A stretch of 14,718 nucleotides of DNA, taken from positions 1 to 14,718 of the forward strand of contig CAZYYO010000058.1 in NCBI GenBank assembly GCA_964650965.1. The letters are read 5' to 3'. Shown here piece by piece: positions 1 to 6,828 of the stretch (position 1 is the first letter of the stretch; every line of letters begins with the position of its first letter). The notes under the pieces were generated by a model. The model made no database searches. It saw only the letters and a program-made list of their open reading frames with translations, and was not told the origin of the DNA. The position numbers were made by a program, and so were the translations under genes. The stretch is from CAZYYO01 sp964650965. Lineage in GTDB: Bacteria; Bacillota; Clostridia; Lachnospirales; Lachnospiraceae.

Positions 1-117
1 CTTCGGGCTTGTCAGGTCGTTGATTGCAACTACTTCATATCCCTCTGCTCCAAACATCTGTCTGAAAGCAAGACGACCGATACGGCCGAAACCATTAATC
101 GCTACTCTTACTGCCAT
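1..117 (-). CDS. gap: Glyceraldehyde-3-phosphate dehydrogenase, N-terminal part (cut by window edge)
   Basis: Only the first 39 residues are in the window. They begin MAVRVAINGFGRIGRLAFRQ and continue into VVAINDL, the NAD-binding Rossmann start (GxGRIGR) typical of the glycolytic NAD-dependent enzyme that converts glyceraldehyde 3-phosphate to 1,3-bisphosphoglycerate in the cytoplasm. The ATG at 117-115 is preceded by a perfect AGGAGG (131-126) at 8 nt, which fixes the start. The catalytic domain and its cysteine lie beyond the edge, so completeness cannot be judged. It is transcribed divergently from the PHP phosphatase. The family call is very secure; the exact paralogue (gapA or gapB type) cannot be told from this fragment. 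Confidence 0.95.
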   Translation of the reverse strand, partial: MAVRVAINGFGRIGRLAFRQMFGAEGYEVVAINDLTSPK

Positions 118-180
118 TCTTAATTCCTCCTAAGATTATTAAAGATTATACTTGGAAAATAATATTCCCAAACTGTGTTC

Positions 181-209
181 ATTTTAACCAATTTCTACCG
201 ATTTTTCAA
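181..209 (-). promoter_or_regulatory. Probable sigma-A promoter of gap
   Basis: On the minus strand a -35 TTGAAA (209-204) and a -10 TAAAAT (186-181) are separated by exactly 17 nt. This predicts a start near 174 and a leader of about 57 nt before gap. A second -10-like TATAAT lies at 150-145 but has no good -35. Inferred from consensus match only. Confidence 0.55.
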
Positions 210-270
210 GTGTTATTACGAACTTTGATAAATTTTTCACTAATTTAACATTTCCGCCCCACAAATTCAG

Positions 271-299
271 TTGTTTTTCAGGAAAATTATCAGTATAAT
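271..299 (+). promoter_or_regulatory. Probable sigma-A promoter of the PHP phosphatase gene
   Basis: A perfect -10 TATAAT (294-299) sits 17 nt after TTGTTT (271-276), which keeps the TTG of the -35 consensus. The predicted start near 306 gives a short leader of about 30 nt before the ATG at 335. Confidence 0.6.
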
Positions 300-334
300 G
301 AGAAAATAAATTGCATCGAAAGGAGCCTCTTACT

Positions 335-1138
335 ATGCTATGGGATGCACACATGCACTCATCCTTCTCCGGAGACTGTGATATCTCCCCTGAAGAAATG
401 ATTGCCACAGCGAAAAATAAAAACTTAATGGGAATCACCTTCACCGATCACATGGATTATGATTATTTACCAGAACATGATCTCTTCCTATTAGACACTC
501 CAGCTTATTTTAAAAAAATGCAGGAGTTAAAATTCTCATGCAGCAACGACAGCTTCCAGGTGCTTATGGGAATTGAAATTGGTTTGCAGCCTCATTTATC
601 AGATCAACTAAATGAGCTGATCAATCACTATCCCTTTGATTACGTCATTGGAAGCTCCCATGTAGTTCATGGAATTGACCCTTATTATGATGGCTTCTAT
701 GATAATCGAAGTGAAGATGAAGCATATCTGGATTACTTTTCTTCTATATTAGAAAATCTGTCCGCATATGATAATTTCGACAGCTATGGTCACCTGGACT
801 ATGTAGTACGCTACGGTCCCAACAAAGACCGGTTCTATTCCTATGAGAAATTTGCTGAAATCATCGATGAGATTTTAAAAAAGCTCATTGGCATGGATAA
901 GGCATTAGAGGTAAATACCGGAGCCTTTCGCTGTGGACTATCTCACCCAAATCCTACAGAAGCAATTATTCGAAGATATCATGAATTAGGCGGTAAACTT
1001 TTAACCATTGGTGCAGATGCCCATAAGCCAGAGCATATTGCCTTAGAATTCTCCCGTCTTCCTCAGCTGCTTCATAGCTGTGGCGTCACAGAATATACTG
1101 TGTATCAACAAAGAAAACCAGTGTTCTACCCCATTTAA
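335..1138 (+). CDS. hisJ: PHP-domain histidinol-phosphatase (HisJ-like)
   Basis: This 267-residue protein has the metal-binding pattern of the PHP phosphoesterase family, close to HisJ, which removes phosphate from L-histidinol phosphate in histidine synthesis. Visible motifs are H6-x-H8 (DAHMHSS), TDH with H39, E81 (GIEIG), H109 (GSSH), H153 (GHLDYVVRY) and D228-x-H230 (GADAHKP). Together these complete the usual multinuclear metal site. The length matches HisJ (about 265-270). The ATG at 335 is chosen over an upstream in-frame TTG at 311 because AAGGAG (320-325) lies 9 nt before the ATG and lies inside the longer reading frame. No other his gene is nearby, so the substrate is inferred from the family; a different small phosphate monoester is possible. 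The gene stands alone with its own promoter and terminator. Confidence 0.8.
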   Translation: MLWDAHMHSSFSGDCDISPEEMIATAKNKNLMGITFTDHMDYDYLPEHDLFLLDTPAYFKKMQELKFSCSNDSFQVLMGIEIGLQPHLSDQLNELINHYPFDYVIGSSHVVHGIDPYYDGFYDNRSEDEAYLDYFSSILENLSAYDNFDSYGHLDYVVRYGPNKDRFYSYEKFAEIIDEILKKLIGMDKALEVNTGAFRCGLSHPNPTEAIIRRYHELGGKLLTIGADAHKPEHIALEFSRLPQLLHSCGVTEYTVYQQRKPVFYPI

Positions 1139-1164
1139 TCCATGGGGAACACTGGTTTTCTTAT
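1113..1164. terminator. Bidirectional intrinsic terminator between the PHP gene and mnmA
   Basis: A long hairpin pairs 1113-1125 with 1148-1160 (13 bp) and, above a 3-nt left-side bulge, 1129-1134 with 1142-1147 (6 bp). The 7-nt loop (1135-1141) contains the stop codon of the PHP gene. The lower stem is A-rich on the left and ends in TTTTC-TTAT on the right, so both strands give a hairpin followed by U-rich RNA. It lies between convergent genes and can stop both. Confidence 0.85.
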
Positions 1165-1177
1165 ATCAGCTTTAATA

Positions 1178-2260
1178 TTATCTAAGAATTAAGCCGCCAC
1201 CTGCTACATAATCCTTTTCATAAAATACAACAGCCTGTCCGGGAGTTACTGCACGTACCGGTTCCTCAAATTCAGCACGTATGATTCCATTTGGTTCATG
1301 ATATACACGACATGGGGTTCCCTGATGAGAATATCGGATTTTACCTAATAATTTCTGTCCATCCTCAAAGCGTTCCGTGGCCATATAATTCATGTCATGT
1401 GCCCATAATGTATTGGTAAATAATGTCTCGTTATCTCCTAATACCACTTCATTTCTTGCCACATCAATTCGTTGAACAAATACTGGACGTCCCAGGGCAA
1501 TATGTAACCCCTTCCGCTGTCCGATGGTATAATGAGTAATTCCCTGATGCTGTCCAACCACCGTTCCATCCTCTAAAACAAAGTTGCCCGGATCTGGTAC
1601 TCGTTCCCTGGCTTCCTGTTCCACAAAGGAAGCATAGTCATTATCCGGAATAAAGCAAATGTCCTGGCTGTCCTTCTTGTTGGCAACCATCAGTCCCAAT
1701 TTGGCAGCGATTTCACGGATTTCATCCTTGGTATAATCTCCTACTGGCATTAAGGTCTTAGACAACTGTTCCTGGGTTAAATTATACAGGGCATAGGTCT
1801 GATCTTTTTTGGAAGTAACCGAATTTCGAATCACATATCTGCCATTATCTAACTGTTCAATTCTGGCATAATGTCCTGTGGCGATATAGTCTGCACCAAT
1901 ATCCAGACTTCGTTTTAAAAGAGCCTCCCACTTTACATATCGATTACATGCGTTACATGGATTTGGAGTTCTTCCCTGAAGATATTCCTCTACGAAATAA
2001 TCCATCACCTTACATTTAAAAATATCTTTAAAATTCATTACATAGTAGGGAATGCCTAATGTATCTGCCACCCGCCTGGCATCATCCACTGCAGAAAGGC
2101 CACAGCAGCCACCATTTTCCTGCTGGACAACTTCCTCTTCATCCTGCCATATCTGCATGGTAACACCAATCACATCATATCCCTGTTGCTGCAGCAAATA
2201 GGCTGCTACAGAGGAGTCCACTCCACCAGACATTCCCACTACTACTTTTTTCTTATCCAT
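1178..2260 (-). CDS. mnmA: tRNA-specific 2-thiouridylase MnmA
   Basis: This cytoplasmic enzyme adenylates C2 of wobble uridine 34 in tRNA-Lys, -Glu and -Gln and replaces the oxygen with sulfur delivered as persulfide. The 360-residue protein has the ATP-PPase loop GMSGGVDSSVAA (9-20), catalytic Cys102 in TPNPCNACN, ATGHYAR (127-132) and the second catalytic Cys202 in SQDICFIP. These are followed by the central and C-terminal beta-barrel RNA-binding domains (YTIGQRKGL). All key residues are present and the length is normal. It is the last gene of the nifS-nifU-mnmA operon, 80 nt after nifU, so its sulfur donor NifS is made from the same transcript. The ribosome binding site (AGGTAGTGA, 2273-2265) is weaker than those of neighbours and is partly covered by a possible hairpin arm. 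Transcription probably ends at the hairpin at 1113-1160. Confidence 0.97.
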   Translation of the reverse strand: MDKKKVVVGMSGGVDSSVAAYLLQQQGYDVIGVTMQIWQDEEEVVQQENGGCCGLSAVDDARRVADTLGIPYYVMNFKDIFKCKVMDYFVEEYLQGRTPNPCNACNRYVKWEALLKRSLDIGADYIATGHYARIEQLDNGRYVIRNSVTSKKDQTYALYNLTQEQLSKTLMPVGDYTKDEIREIAAKLGLMVANKKDSQDICFIPDNDYASFVEQEARERVPDPGNFVLEDGTVVGQHQGITHYTIGQRKGLHIALGRPVFVQRIDVARNEVVLGDNETLFTNTLWAHDMNYMATERFEDGQKLLGKIRYSHQGTPCRVYHEPNGIIRAEFEEPVRAVTPGQAVVFYEKDYVAGGGLILR

Positions 2261-2271
2261 ACTATCACTAC

Positions 2272-2334
2272 CTGCCTGTATTTATTGTCATTGCGTGCTG
2301 ATTATCGAGATATCATTATACATGACTCAGGCAG
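2272..2334 (-). promoter_or_regulatory. Inverted repeat that may cover the mnmA ribosome binding site
   Basis: In the nifU-mnmA spacer, CTGCCTG (minus strand 2334-2328) is perfectly complementary to CAGGCAG (2278-2272), with 49 nt between. The downstream arm takes in the AGG that begins the mnmA ribosome binding site. The long loop makes the structure uncertain. A TATAAT (2319-2314) inside the loop could also serve as an internal -10 but lacks a good -35. Confidence 0.25.
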
Positions 2335-2340
2335 CAAAAT

Positions 2341-2763
2341 CTACTCTTCCTCGCTAATATCATTCTTCGGCTTCTTCAAGCCTTGTATCTCCAGGTGATT
2401 CTTCTGCGCATAATCCCACAGTGCTGCATGGATTCCTTCCTCTGCCAGTAAGGAACAATGAATTTTCACTGGTGGAAGCCCATCTAATGCTTCCATCACT
2501 GCCTTGTTGGTAACTTCTAGTGCCTGCTGAACACTTTTTCCCTTTACAAGCTCTGTTGCCATACTGCTGGTAGCTACCGCCGCTCCACATCCAAAGGTCT
2601 TAAATTTACACTCCTGAATCACCTGATTATCATCGATATCCATATAGATTCTCATGATATCTCCACACTTGGCATTTCCTACCGTTCCTACGCCGCTGGG
2701 ATTATCTATCTCTCCCACATTTCTAGGATTATTAAAATGGTCCATAACCTTTTCACTATACAT
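2341..2763 (-). CDS. nifU: Fe-S cluster assembly scaffold, NifU/IscU type
   Basis: The 140-residue protein is the single-domain scaffold on which NifS-derived sulfur and iron are built into [2Fe-2S] or [4Fe-4S] clusters before transfer to apoproteins. The three ligand cysteines are visible: Cys33 with Asp35 in NAKCGD, Cys59 in KTFGCGAAVA, and Cys103 in LPPVKIHCSLLAEEGI. It corresponds to the N-terminal domain of NifU with a short acidic tail (ISEEE) and no C-terminal Nfu domain or central ferredoxin domain. It lies 17 nt after nifS with a strong AAGGAG 7 nt before the ATG, so the two are co-transcribed. In nitrogen-fixing bacteria nifU belongs to nitrogenase maturation; nothing here suggests nitrogen fixation and the housekeeping role is more likely. 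Confidence 0.96.
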   Translation of the reverse strand: MYSEKVMDHFNNPRNVGEIDNPSGVGTVGNAKCGDIMRIYMDIDDNQVIQECKFKTFGCGAAVATSSMATELVKGKSVQQALEVTNKAVMEALDGLPPVKIHCSLLAEEGIHAALWDYAQKNHLEIQGLKKPKNDISEEE

Positions 2764-2780
2764 ATTGACACTCCTTCTAT

Positions 2781-3974
2781 TTATCTGCTGTTTTCCTTGT
2801 TATTTTTGATAAAATCTTCATATAACGGAGACATACTGCGAAGTCTCTCCACGATTCCCACCAAGGCATCTACGGTTGTATCCACTTCCTCTTGGGTCGT
2901 CTCATCACTTAAGGTAAGGCGAAGAGAACCATGAGCGATTTCATGGGGAAGTCCGATTGCCAGAAGAACATGGGACGGGTCCAAGGAGCCTGAGGTACAA
3001 GCAGACCCTGAAGAGCCGCAAATTCCCTTCATATCCAGCATAATCAACAGGGATTCTCCTTCAATAAACCGAAAACAAATATTCACATTATTAGGAAGAC
3101 GTTTGGTTAGATGACCATTCACCTTCACATAAGGAATCTTCTCTGTAATCTGCGCAATCAGATCATCCCGTAATTTACTTTCCTTCTCAATCCGTTCATC
3201 TAAAGTATTCATGGCAATTTCCACAGCTTTACCAAAGCCAACAATTGCCGGAACATTTTCCGTGCCTGCTCTTCTCTTTCGTTCCTGTGCCCCACCATGT
3301 ATAAAGGATTTGATTTTAATGCCTTCCCGAATATAAAGGAATCCAATGCCCTTTGGACCATAAAGCTTATGTCCGCTTGCACTCATCATATCAATATTCA
3401 TTTCTTCTACATCAATTGGCACCTGACCAAAGGCCTGGACAGCATCCGTGTGGAACAAAATATGATGTTTTCTGGCAACGGCTCCGATTTCCTTTACCGG
3501 CTGTATCGTTCCAATTTCATTATTGGCAAACATAATTGAAATCAGACAGGTATTCTCCCGAATGGCTGCTTCCACATCTGATGGATTCACCATGCCATAT
3601 TCGTCCACATCCAGATAAGTTATCTCATACCCTTTCTGCTCTAAATATTCACAGGTATGCAAAATAGCATGATGCTCAATTTTCGATGTAATAATATGAC
3701 CGCCCTGGGGAGCATATGCTTCTGCGGTTGCTTTCAGTGCCCAGTTGTCAGACTCACTTCCTCCTGCTGTAAAATATATATTCTCAGCCTTGGTATGAAT
3801 TGCATTTGCAATAATATCACGGCTCTTAGAGATTGCTTTCTTACTGTCAGAGCCAATGCTATACACCGCACTTGCATTCCCGTAGTAGGTAGAGAAATAT
3901 GGAAGCATTGCATCAATGACTTCCTGTTTTGGTTTTGTTGTTGCTGCATTGTCTAAATAAATAATATCTTTCAT
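2781..3974 (-). CDS. nifS: Cysteine desulfurase, NifS/IscS family
   Basis: This PLP-dependent enzyme converts cysteine to alanine and carries the released sulfur as a persulfide, here probably to NifU and MnmA encoded just downstream. In 397 residues one sees YLDNAATT (6-13), the cofactor-stacking His101, Asp177 and Gln180 in HTDAVQAFG, the Schiff-base Lys203 in SASGHKLYGPKG, and the persulfide Cys326 in GSSGSACTSGS. The loop around Cys326 is of the long group-I type, as in NifS and IscS rather than SufS. The ATG at 3974 has AGAGGTGA at a good distance. It is the first gene of its operon, with its own promoter and a candidate IscR-like operator. No Rrf2-family regulator gene lies next to it, unlike many clostridial isc clusters. 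Confidence 0.96.
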   Translation of the reverse strand: MKDIIYLDNAATTKPKQEVIDAMLPYFSTYYGNASAVYSIGSDSKKAISKSRDIIANAIHTKAENIYFTAGGSESDNWALKATAEAYAPQGGHIITSKIEHHAILHTCEYLEQKGYEITYLDVDEYGMVNPSDVEAAIRENTCLISIMFANNEIGTIQPVKEIGAVARKHHILFHTDAVQAFGQVPIDVEEMNIDMMSASGHKLYGPKGIGFLYIREGIKIKSFIHGGAQERKRRAGTENVPAIVGFGKAVEIAMNTLDERIEKESKLRDDLIAQITEKIPYVKVNGHLTKRLPNNVNICFRFIEGESLLIMLDMKGICGSSGSACTSGSLDPSHVLLAIGLPHEIAHGSLRLTLSDETTQEEVDTTVDALVGIVERLRSMSPLYEDFIKNNKENSR

Positions 3975-3988
3975 ATAATCACCTCTCT

Positions 3989-4013
3989 ATTTCCCACTTA
4001 TTTAGTAGGATAT
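3989..4013 (-). promoter_or_regulatory. Candidate Rrf2/IscR-type operator before nifS
   Basis: Two 10-bp half-sites, ATATCCTACT and AGTGGGAAAT, are inverted around a 5-bp AAATA centre; 8 of 10 positions are symmetrical. The 10-5-10 layout and the ACT...AGT core match the known type-1 IscR operator (half-site ATASYYGACT), with T in place of G before ACT. It covers the predicted transcription start of nifS, a position suited to repression when Fe-S supply is adequate. The regulator is not encoded in the window, so assignment to IscR is inference. Confidence 0.5.
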
Positions 4014-4018
4014 ATAAA
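3991..4018 (+). promoter_or_regulatory. Possible promoter of the flippase gene
   Basis: TTCCCA (3991-3996) and TATAAA (4013-4018) are 16 nt apart on the plus strand and would start transcription near 4025, giving a leader of about 85 nt. The -35 is only a partial match. If real, it would be covered by the IscR-like dyad. A weaker alternative is TTTTCA (4053-4058) with TACATA (4075-4080). Confidence 0.3.
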
Positions 4019-4046
4019 TACTAGCACCTGAACATGTACCTGTCAA
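4018..4046 (-). promoter_or_regulatory. Sigma-A promoter of the nifS-nifU-mnmA operon
   Basis: A perfect -35 TTGACA (4046-4041) is followed after 17 nt by TAGTAT (4023-4018). The predicted start lies near 4011, inside the candidate operator, leaving a leader of about 36 nt before nifS. Two direct copies of TATGAAAATA lie upstream at 4060-4051 and 4090-4081. Confidence 0.75.
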
Positions 4047-4111
4047 CAATTATTTTCATATCCTAATTTCTATTTACATATATTTTCATAAGCCAATTCT
4101 TTGAGGCAATG

Positions 4112-5449
4112 ATGAAAATTAAGAAAAACTCCTTTGTATATGGCACTGCCATTTTAGTAGCTACTGGTCTGTTCAGCCGAATGATTGGATTTTATTATAG
4201 AATATTCCTATCCCGCTCAATTGGTTCAATTCATTTGGGAATCTACCAGCTTGCCCTGCCGGTATTCTCCATTTGTATCGCTATCACCTGTTCTGGGATT
4301 CACACTTCCATTTCCAAATATGTAGCAGCGAATACTGCCAAGCGTGAAAGCCACTATTATTTATTTTCTGGATTACTGATTTCATTTCTATTATGTATGC
4401 TCATTTGCATCCCCCTTTATTCCGGAGCTGATTATATTGCAAGACAGTTTCTAGGAGAACTTCGCTGTGCGCCTTTGGTACGAATCCTATCTATGTGCGT
4501 TCCATTAGAATGTATTCACTCTTGTATCAATGGTTACTATTACGGTCTGAAGAAGGCTACCGTTTCTGCTGTTGGGCAATGTGTGGAACAATTGATTCGC
4601 GTAGGCAGTGTTTACGCCATTTACCTTATTTTGCAAAACAGCAACATGAAATTTACGGAAGTACATGCTGCCCTGGGTCTTGTTTTTGGGGAAGCCGCTG
4701 CTGCCTTTTTTTCACTGACGGTTGCCTCATTGTCCGGTAAAATATCTCATTCCTTCCACCAATCTCTAAAAAAAGAATTTCAAGAAATCTGGCATGCCGG
4801 TGGTCAATTATTTTCTATGGCTGCCCCCCTTACTTTAAACCGAATCTCACTTAGTACCTTAAGTTCTTTGGAAACCATCTTTATTCCACAGCGGCTTATG
4901 ACTTACGGCTATGAAAACAGTCAGGCGCTAAGCGTGTATGGTGTGTTTACTGGAATGGCACTTCCTCTGGTGTTCTTTCCCACCGTTTTATCCAATTCCA
5001 TCGCTGTATTGCTGCTTCCATCCATATCGAAAGCACAAAAAGAAAACCGCAGAGCCTATATCGACCATGCGGTTTCCTTATCTTTTATATTCAGCATGAC
5101 AGCTGGTTTTGCTTTTACGATTGCCTTTTTTGTATTTGGAAATTTTATTGGGACCTTTTTATTTGACAACGAAATGGCCGGTAGTTTCATTCGAACCCTG
5201 TCCTGGATTTGCCCCTTTATCTTCCTCAATACAACATTAAGCAGTATATTAAATGGATTGGGACAGACCAAAATCACCTTCGGTATTAGTATGACCGGTT
5301 GTCTCATTCGACTTTTGTTCGTTTTCTTTATATTGCCGTTCTATGGCATGATTTCCTATCTGATTGGATTGCTGCTAAGCTACCTTGTAACTTCCATGAT
5401 TAGTCTGTACCTGCTGCGCAGGCAATCATGTACTTTTTCTCAAATATAG
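4112..5449 (+). CDS. Polysaccharide-lipid flippase of the MOP family, SpoVB-like
   Basis: This integral membrane protein of 445 residues has about a dozen hydrophobic helices spread over its whole length, separated by short basic loops. The start resembles SpoVB and related MurJ-like exporters (GTAILVATGLFSRMIGFYYRIFLSRSIG continues this pattern around residues 11-38), including the conserved SRxxGFxYR motif and the LGIYQLALP segment. Members of this family move undecaprenyl-linked glycan precursors across the cytoplasmic membrane; SpoVB acts in spore cortex synthesis. It is shorter than Bacillus SpoVB (about 518), so a general wall or capsule lipid flippase is possible. The second of two adjacent ATG codons (4112) is preferred because GAGG (4103-4106) lies 5 nt before it and only 2 nt before 4109. 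Its last 50 nt overlap the end of the convergent EAL gene. Confidence 0.8.
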   Translation: MKIKKNSFVYGTAILVATGLFSRMIGFYYRIFLSRSIGSIHLGIYQLALPVFSICIAITCSGIHTSISKYVAANTAKRESHYYLFSGLLISFLLCMLICIPLYSGADYIARQFLGELRCAPLVRILSMCVPLECIHSCINGYYYGLKKATVSAVGQCVEQLIRVGSVYAIYLILQNSNMKFTEVHAALGLVFGEAAAAFFSLTVASLSGKISHSFHQSLKKEFQEIWHAGGQLFSMAAPLTLNRISLSTLSSLETIFIPQRLMTYGYENSQALSVYGVFTGMALPLVFFPTVLSNSIAVLLLPSISKAQKENRRAYIDHAVSLSFIFSMTAGFAFTIAFFVFGNFIGTFLFDNEMAGSFIRTLSWICPFIFLNTTLSSILNGLGQTKITFGISMTGCLIRLLFVFFILPFYGMISYLIGLLLSYLVTSMISLYLLRRQSCTFSQI

Positions 5450-6701
5450 AAATATCCAGTGGCCTGTCGTATAAGAATCCCTGGATTACATCGCATCCAC
5501 AATGCACAATGCGTTCCTTTTCCTCTAAGTTCTCTACCCCTTCACATAAGACCTCAAACTGAATCTCCTGAAAAGTTTTCACCAGATTCTTTAAAATCGT
5601 CAAGCCCATTTCATTTTGAATAGAATGCAGTACAAATCCCCGATCGAACTTAATAACATTTGCCGGGATTTGTCCTAGTACATACAAAGAGTTATATCCA
5701 GATCCAAAATCATCTAGCGCAATCCGATATCCCAGCTTGCGAAGGCAATGAAGTTTCTGTACAATTTCTGACAGGTTCTGCACAACTGCAGTCTCAGTCA
5801 ATTCAAATTCTATATATTTACGAGGAACCCCCGCACTAGAAACCATGCGATCCAATCGTTCAATAAAATCATTCTCCATAAGATCGAGTCTAGATAAATT
5901 TACAGATATTGGAAAAAGCCTTTTCCCCTGATTCTGCCATTTTGCCAGCAGCATAACCACCTGTCTTAGGACTTCCATATCCAGCTGCATGACAATGCCT
6001 GCCTGCTCCAACACGGGAACATATTGTGCAGGTGAAACAACATTTCCATTTTCATCATAGAAGCGAGATAACGCTTCTGCCCCAATAATACAATTAGCCT
6101 GTACAGAAAATTGTGGCTGCAAAAATACCTTTACATCACCATTTTCCATAGCTCTTTGAAAGTTGGGAATGATGCCTGCCTGTTGTAGGGATTCCTTACG
6201 TAGTGCTTCTGAATAGAAAGCCACTGTGGTACTATAGCTGTTCTTAATACTACGTCTTGCATATCTTGCATTATCCTGAGCCACAAGGAAATCCTCTCCC
6301 TCCGGAATAATATACATGCCACATTCAATGTGGATTTTTGCCCTTCCATACTTTCTGTTAATATCTTTTAAGAAATTTTCTCCAAAAAGCTCATATTTTC
6401 CAATTAATTCTTCCTTGGTCTCATCGTATCCTTCACATAAGATTAATAGATGATCCACATAGCTTAATGCACCCAGTCTATAATTTGGATTATTCCAGCA
6501 GAAATATTGAACCATATACGAAATCAACCAATCCCCCTTGATCGGCCCGTATATTTCATTAAAATATTTCAAATTTCGAATATTGATACTGATGAGAACT
6601 GCCTGTTGCATTTCCTTTACCATCTTCTTGCCCAGCATCTTAAAGCGGTCAAGTGACGGCAAACCTTCCGGTTGTAAGTCTAACCCCCGATTATGTATCA
6701 T
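5400..6701 (-). CDS. Cyclic-di-GMP phosphodiesterase with degenerate GGDEF and intact EAL domain
   Basis: The 433-residue soluble protein has a GGDEF-fold region at about 33-165 and an EAL domain at about 175-420. The first keeps the FNEIYGPIKGD element of the fold, but where GGDEF should stand it reads GALSYVDH (77-84), so it should not make c-di-GMP. The EAL domain keeps the metal and catalytic residues: E209 (AEAL), N268 (VNLS), E303 (ELTE), D330-D331 (LDDFGSGY), K351, E387 (EGVE) and Q407 (QGFL). It should therefore hydrolyse c-di-GMP to pGpG, lowering the second messenger that favours attachment over motility. No membrane segment or separate sensor domain is present; the degenerate GGDEF may sense GTP, as in related proteins. 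It lies 127 nt downstream of sigH on the same strand but has its own promoter. Confidence 0.9.
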   Translation of the reverse strand: MIHNRGLDLQPEGLPSLDRFKMLGKKMVKEMQQAVLISINIRNLKYFNEIYGPIKGDWLISYMVQYFCWNNPNYRLGALSYVDHLLILCEGYDETKEELIGKYELFGENFLKDINRKYGRAKIHIECGMYIIPEGEDFLVAQDNARYARRSIKNSYSTTVAFYSEALRKESLQQAGIIPNFQRAMENGDVKVFLQPQFSVQANCIIGAEALSRFYDENGNVVSPAQYVPVLEQAGIVMQLDMEVLRQVVMLLAKWQNQGKRLFPISVNLSRLDLMENDFIERLDRMVSSAGVPRKYIEFELTETAVVQNLSEIVQKLHCLRKLGYRIALDDFGSGYNSLYVLGQIPANVIKFDRGFVLHSIQNEMGLTILKNLVKTFQEIQFEVLCEGVENLEEKERIVHCGCDVIQGFLYDRPLDISIFEKKYMIACAAGTD

Positions 6702-6751
6702 TTTGTGCTACCTTATCCCTTTATGCGTATTATTATCAGTCAATTTAGGAT

Positions 6752-6760
6752 ATTATAACA
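6752..6760 (-). promoter_or_regulatory. Extended -10 promoter of the EAL gene
   Basis: A perfect TATAAT (6757-6752) is preceded by TG one base upstream (6760-6759), the extended -10 form that tolerates a poor -35. The predicted start is near 6745, 44 nt before the ATG. An alternative is TTGTAC (6791-6786) with TAGAAT (6767-6762), spacing 18. Confidence 0.5.
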
Positions 6761-6809
6761 TATTCTATAGTCCATAAAAATAATTGTACAATAAATAAAG
6801 TCATTTCTT

Positions 6810-6816
6810 TTCGACA
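6810..6816 (-). promoter_or_regulatory. Spo0A-box-like element upstream of the EAL gene
   Basis: The minus strand reads TGTCGAA followed by AAGA, an exact match to the 7-bp core of the Spo0A (0A) box. It is centred about 68 bp upstream of the predicted EAL start. A similar element lies upstream of the chemoreceptor gene. One 7-mer match alone is weak evidence. Confidence 0.4.
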
Positions 6817-6828
6817 TATTTTGCACTT

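Noticed and set aside
234..251. Rex-like site upstream of gap
   Set aside because: Only one half (TGTTAA) is good; the second half matches the Rex consensus at 4 of 7 positions, and it lies upstream of the predicted -35.
311..334. TTG start eight codons before the PHP phosphatase ATG
   Set aside because: The ribosome binding site AAGGAG lies inside this stretch and serves the ATG at 335; the PHP family starts directly before the HxH motif.
184..444. 86-residue minus-strand reading frame opposite the start of the PHP gene
   Set aside because: It runs across the gap promoter region and into the PHP coding strand, has no ribosome binding site and resembles no family.
5410..5422. Short GC-rich inverted repeat CCTGC-TGC-GCAGG in the flippase/EAL overlap
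   Set aside because: The 5-bp stem has a 3-nt loop and no T-tract on either strand, so it is not a terminator; it is explained by coding sequence.
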